Assembly: GCA_902591925.1 (NCBI GenBank)
Contig: CACJCN010000002.1
Coordinates: forward strand, 62,001-126,000
DNA from: an uncultured SAR86 cluster bacterium
GTDB taxonomy: Bacteria; Pseudomonadota; Gammaproteobacteria; Magnimaribacterales; D2472
DNA length: 64,000 nt
Direction: 5' to 3'
The notes below the pieces were generated by a model. That model saw only the letters and a list, made by a program, of their open reading frames with translations, was not told where the DNA came from and did not search any database. This document shows, one piece after another, positions 62,433-64,000 of the stretch. The position numbers and the translations under genes were made by a program. Position 1 is the stretch's first letter, and each line of letters starts with the position of its first letter.

Positions 62433-63557
62433 TTATAAAATAAAATTCTTATCTAGAACTTTCTTTTCAACAGTAAATCCCTCAGGCTTTTCATTAATAA
62501 AATCTATTATTAATTGAGCATATTCAGGTCCTGCTTCTTCTTGTACAAAATGTCCAGGACCACTTATGACAATTTCTTGTGCGGTAGGTATTCTTTTTAA
62601 AAGCTCAACTAATTCAGGATTATTACCAGTAACAGGGTCATTATCTGAATTGGCGATTAAGAAAGGTTTGTTCCATTTTTCAAGTACATCTCTGTATGCC
62701 ATTTCATTTTTTCTAATTTCGCTTGGAATTAAATATGGAAAAATCTGTGCTCCTGCTTTAAATGAAGCATTTGGATATGGAGCTTCGTAAGCAAGTCTTT
62801 CTTCATCAGTTACTGACCCAAGAATCTGCATAATTCCACCAACATCAATATTATCTGTATAAGTTGAGTATCGAATCCAATTTGTAAAACCATCACCACC
62901 AATAAATTCTTCCCAAGTTGCTGGTCCTTGAAGCCATATCATAAATTTAAATATTGGCCATATTATGTAGCCTCTCAAGTCATTCAAAAAACCTCTTCCA
63001 GTTGCTGGCAAACTTGTATTGGTTGCAATAACTCTATCGAATCTATTTGGTTCTTCTGCTAATACTCGAAATCCAACTGGTCCACCCCAATCATGAAAAT
63101 GTGCGGTAATATTTTTTAAATCAAGTTCTACAATTAATTGAGTCATCTTTTCAACATGCATTAGATGTGAATAATCATCTGTTGATATATATTTATCAGA
63201 TTTACCAAATCCAACCATATCTGGCGCAATAACTCTAAATCCTTCGTTTACAAGAGTTGGTATCATTTTTCTAAATAAATAACTCCATGTAGGTTCGCCA
63301 TGAAGTAAATAAACAATCTGTCCATCTTTAGGTCCCTCGTCAATATAATGAATCCTTGTATCACCAATTGTTAAATAATTAGGTGTGAACGGATAATCTT
63401 TTAAGTCTTCAAATCGTTTATCAGGTGTTCTTAATATTCCAGGAGAAACTAAATTGAATCTCTCATAATTAATAGATGGTTCAGAGTTTCGAATGAATTG
63501 GAATAGTCCAGTAGATATAATAAGAATAAAAAATAAAATTGAAAAAACTTTATTCAT
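62433..63557 (-). CDS. Haloalkane dehalogenase-like alpha/beta hydrolase with signal anchor
   Basis: 374 aa from ATG 63557, placed 7 bases after GGAG; the track's start at 63653 is too far upstream. An N-terminal hydrophobic helix (VFSILFFILIISTGLFQFI) anchors or exports it. The domain follows DhlA (HLD-I) closely: LLHGEPTWSYLFRKMIP (Glu88 of HGEP), APDMVGFGKSDK, nucleophile Asp156 and Trp157 in HFHDWGGPVGFR, acid Asp in NSDNDPVTG and base His in SGPGHFVQEE. The likely reaction is hydrolytic dehalogenation of a haloalkane, but epoxide or ester hydrolysis is possible. It is placed in an operon with the nitronate monooxygenase-like gene. Confidence 0.87.
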   Translation of the reverse strand: MNKVFSILFFILIISTGLFQFIRNSEPSINYERFNLVSPGILRTPDKRFEDLKDYPFTPNYLTIGDTRIHYIDEGPKDGQIVYLLHGEPTWSYLFRKMIPTLVNEGFRVIAPDMVGFGKSDKYISTDDYSHLMHVEKMTQLIVELDLKNITAHFHDWGGPVGFRVLAEEPNRFDRVIATNTSLPATGRGFLNDLRGYIIWPIFKFMIWLQGPATWEEFIGGDGFTNWIRYSTYTDNIDVGGIMQILGSVTDEERLAYEAPYPNASFKAGAQIFPYLIPSEIRKNEMAYRDVLEKWNKPFLIANSDNDPVTGNNPELVELLKRIPTAQEIVISGPGHFVQEEAGPEYAQLIIDFINEKPEGFTVEKKVLDKNFIL

Positions 63558-63592
63558 CAGCATTCTCCAGTAATATACTAAAAGATAATATA

Positions 63593-63611
63593 TTGACGTA
63601 ATATATGTCAA
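63593..63611. promoter_or_regulatory. Inverted repeat / promoter region between dehalogenase-like and DUF1330 genes
   Basis: TTGAC-N9-GTCAA. On the minus strand it includes a perfect -35 TTGACA (plus 63606-63611) with TATTAT 15 bases downstream, toward the dehalogenase-like gene. The same bases form an operator-like symmetry lying 14 bases before the DUF1330 ATG. Confidence 0.45.
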
Positions 63612-63624
63612 AGGTGTTTTAGTT

Positions 63625-64000
63625 ATGAAAGTTGAAAACAAAGTTATGCCCAACGAAGCTCAAATAAATGGTTTCTTAGAAAATTCTGAAATTGGGCCTA
63701 TATCAATGGTGAATTTGCTTAAATATAAAGATAAAGCTAAATATGATGATGGTCGTGATACTAATCTGACCGGAGAAGAGGCATATGGTCTTTATGCTGC
63801 TGAAGTAATAAATTTAGTTGAAAAGTATGGTGGTGAATTTATTTTTGCAGGTAAAGTTAGTAGATTAATGTTAGGTGAAGTTGAAGATTTATGGGATTCT
63901 GTTGCAATTGCTAAGTATCCAAATAGAAAAGCAATGTTTGATATGACAATGGATCCAGAATATCAAAAGATTCATATTCATAGAGATGCAGGACTAGAGG
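63625..64000 (+). CDS. DUF1330 family protein, 3' end outside the window
   Basis: 125 codons are visible from the ATG at 63625 and no stop is reached. MPNEAQINGFLENSEIGPISMVNLLKYKDKAKYDDG opens it, and FAGKVSRLMLGEVEDLWDSVAIAKYPNRKAMFDM matches the DUF1330 core (xxGR ... VAIxxYPSRxAFxxM). Function not established. The gene is divergent from the dehalogenase-like gene with 67 bases between starts, and the shared region holds a TTGAC inverted repeat. It is longer than the DUF1330 protein at 44426. Confidence 0.82.
   Translation, partial: MKVENKVMPNEAQINGFLENSEIGPISMVNLLKYKDKAKYDDGRDTNLTGEEAYGLYAAEVINLVEKYGGEFIFAGKVSRLMLGEVEDLWDSVAIAKYPNRKAMFDMTMDPEYQKIHIHRDAGLE

Noticed and set aside
1-64000. 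RNA genes, CRISPR arrays, insertion sequences, prophage or integrated elements
   Set aside because: No tRNA T-loop pattern, repeat-spacer array, transposase, integrase or terminal repeat was seen; codon and base usage look uniform by eye.

Overview
The window is AT-rich, densely packed DNA from a marine-type gammaproteobacterium. A SAR86-like lineage fits best (inference). The reasons are low G+C by eye, a complete Na+-pumping NADH:quinone reductase operon, gammaproteobacterial gene order (mfd-gap-nqr; purB-mnmA / icd-clpS-clpA-infA), a TonB-dependent receptor, exported peptidases, a sulfatase and a laminarinase-type lipoprotein. No tRNA, rRNA, CRISPR array, insertion sequence, phage gene or origin was seen. 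No stretch over 300 bases lacks a gene; the widest gaps are about 115-170 bases and hold promoters and short palindromes.

Region 1 (1-31 kb) is mostly core genome. It holds the end of a holB-like gene, an SDR, grxC, an AGCS amino-acid/Na+ symporter, a GH16 lipoprotein, trmA with a 55-aa DUF2970 gene that the ORF track misses, nfuA, csiV, mfd, two acyl-CoA dehydrogenases and a 500-aa GAPDH. The nqrABCDEF-apbE-nqrM operon follows; nqrM (58 aa) is also missing from the track. Then come a beta-lactamase-fold hydrolase, isocitrate lyase, purB, mnmA, icd, clpS, clpA and infA. Sodium pumping, Na+-coupled uptake, beta-oxidation and the glyoxylate bypass fit growth on lipids, amino acids and algal glucan.

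Region 2 (30.4-45.7 kb) is the most interesting part, a catabolic cluster. It encodes an FAH-family hydrolase, a TonB receptor, two GST-fold proteins, a VOC protein with the His-His-Glu triad of extradiol dioxygenases, a RutE-like nitroreductase, a TetR repressor, an MhpA-like FAD monooxygenase, a methylmalonate-semialdehyde-type dehydrogenase, an alpha/beta hydrolase, a sulfatase and a DUF1330/cytochrome b561/SRPBCC operon. Five copies of a 16-bp palindrome (TTAgtCAnnTGgaTAr) sit in its promoter regions, 12-33 bases before start codons. I propose that this is the operator of the resident TetR protein and that the genes form one regulon for an aromatic or related ring compound.

Region 3 (45.8-64 kb) mixes secreted and membrane proteins (MBL hydrolase, S10 and M14 peptidases, a TolB-like/TPR protein, cyclase, SDR, cupin, PsiE, nitronate monooxygenase, haloalkane dehalogenase-like hydrolase) with cysteine synthesis (cysK-like, cysE) and a biotin-carboxylase-partner carboxyltransferase that lacks its own biotin domain. 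Two small membrane proteins, 14 kb apart, look like members of one undescribed family.

A recurrent design is a TATAAT-like hexamer 5-7 bases before the ATG with no Shine-Dalgarno sequence, which suggests leaderless mRNAs for several genes (SDR/grxC, gap, infA, sulfatase, mmsA, psiE).
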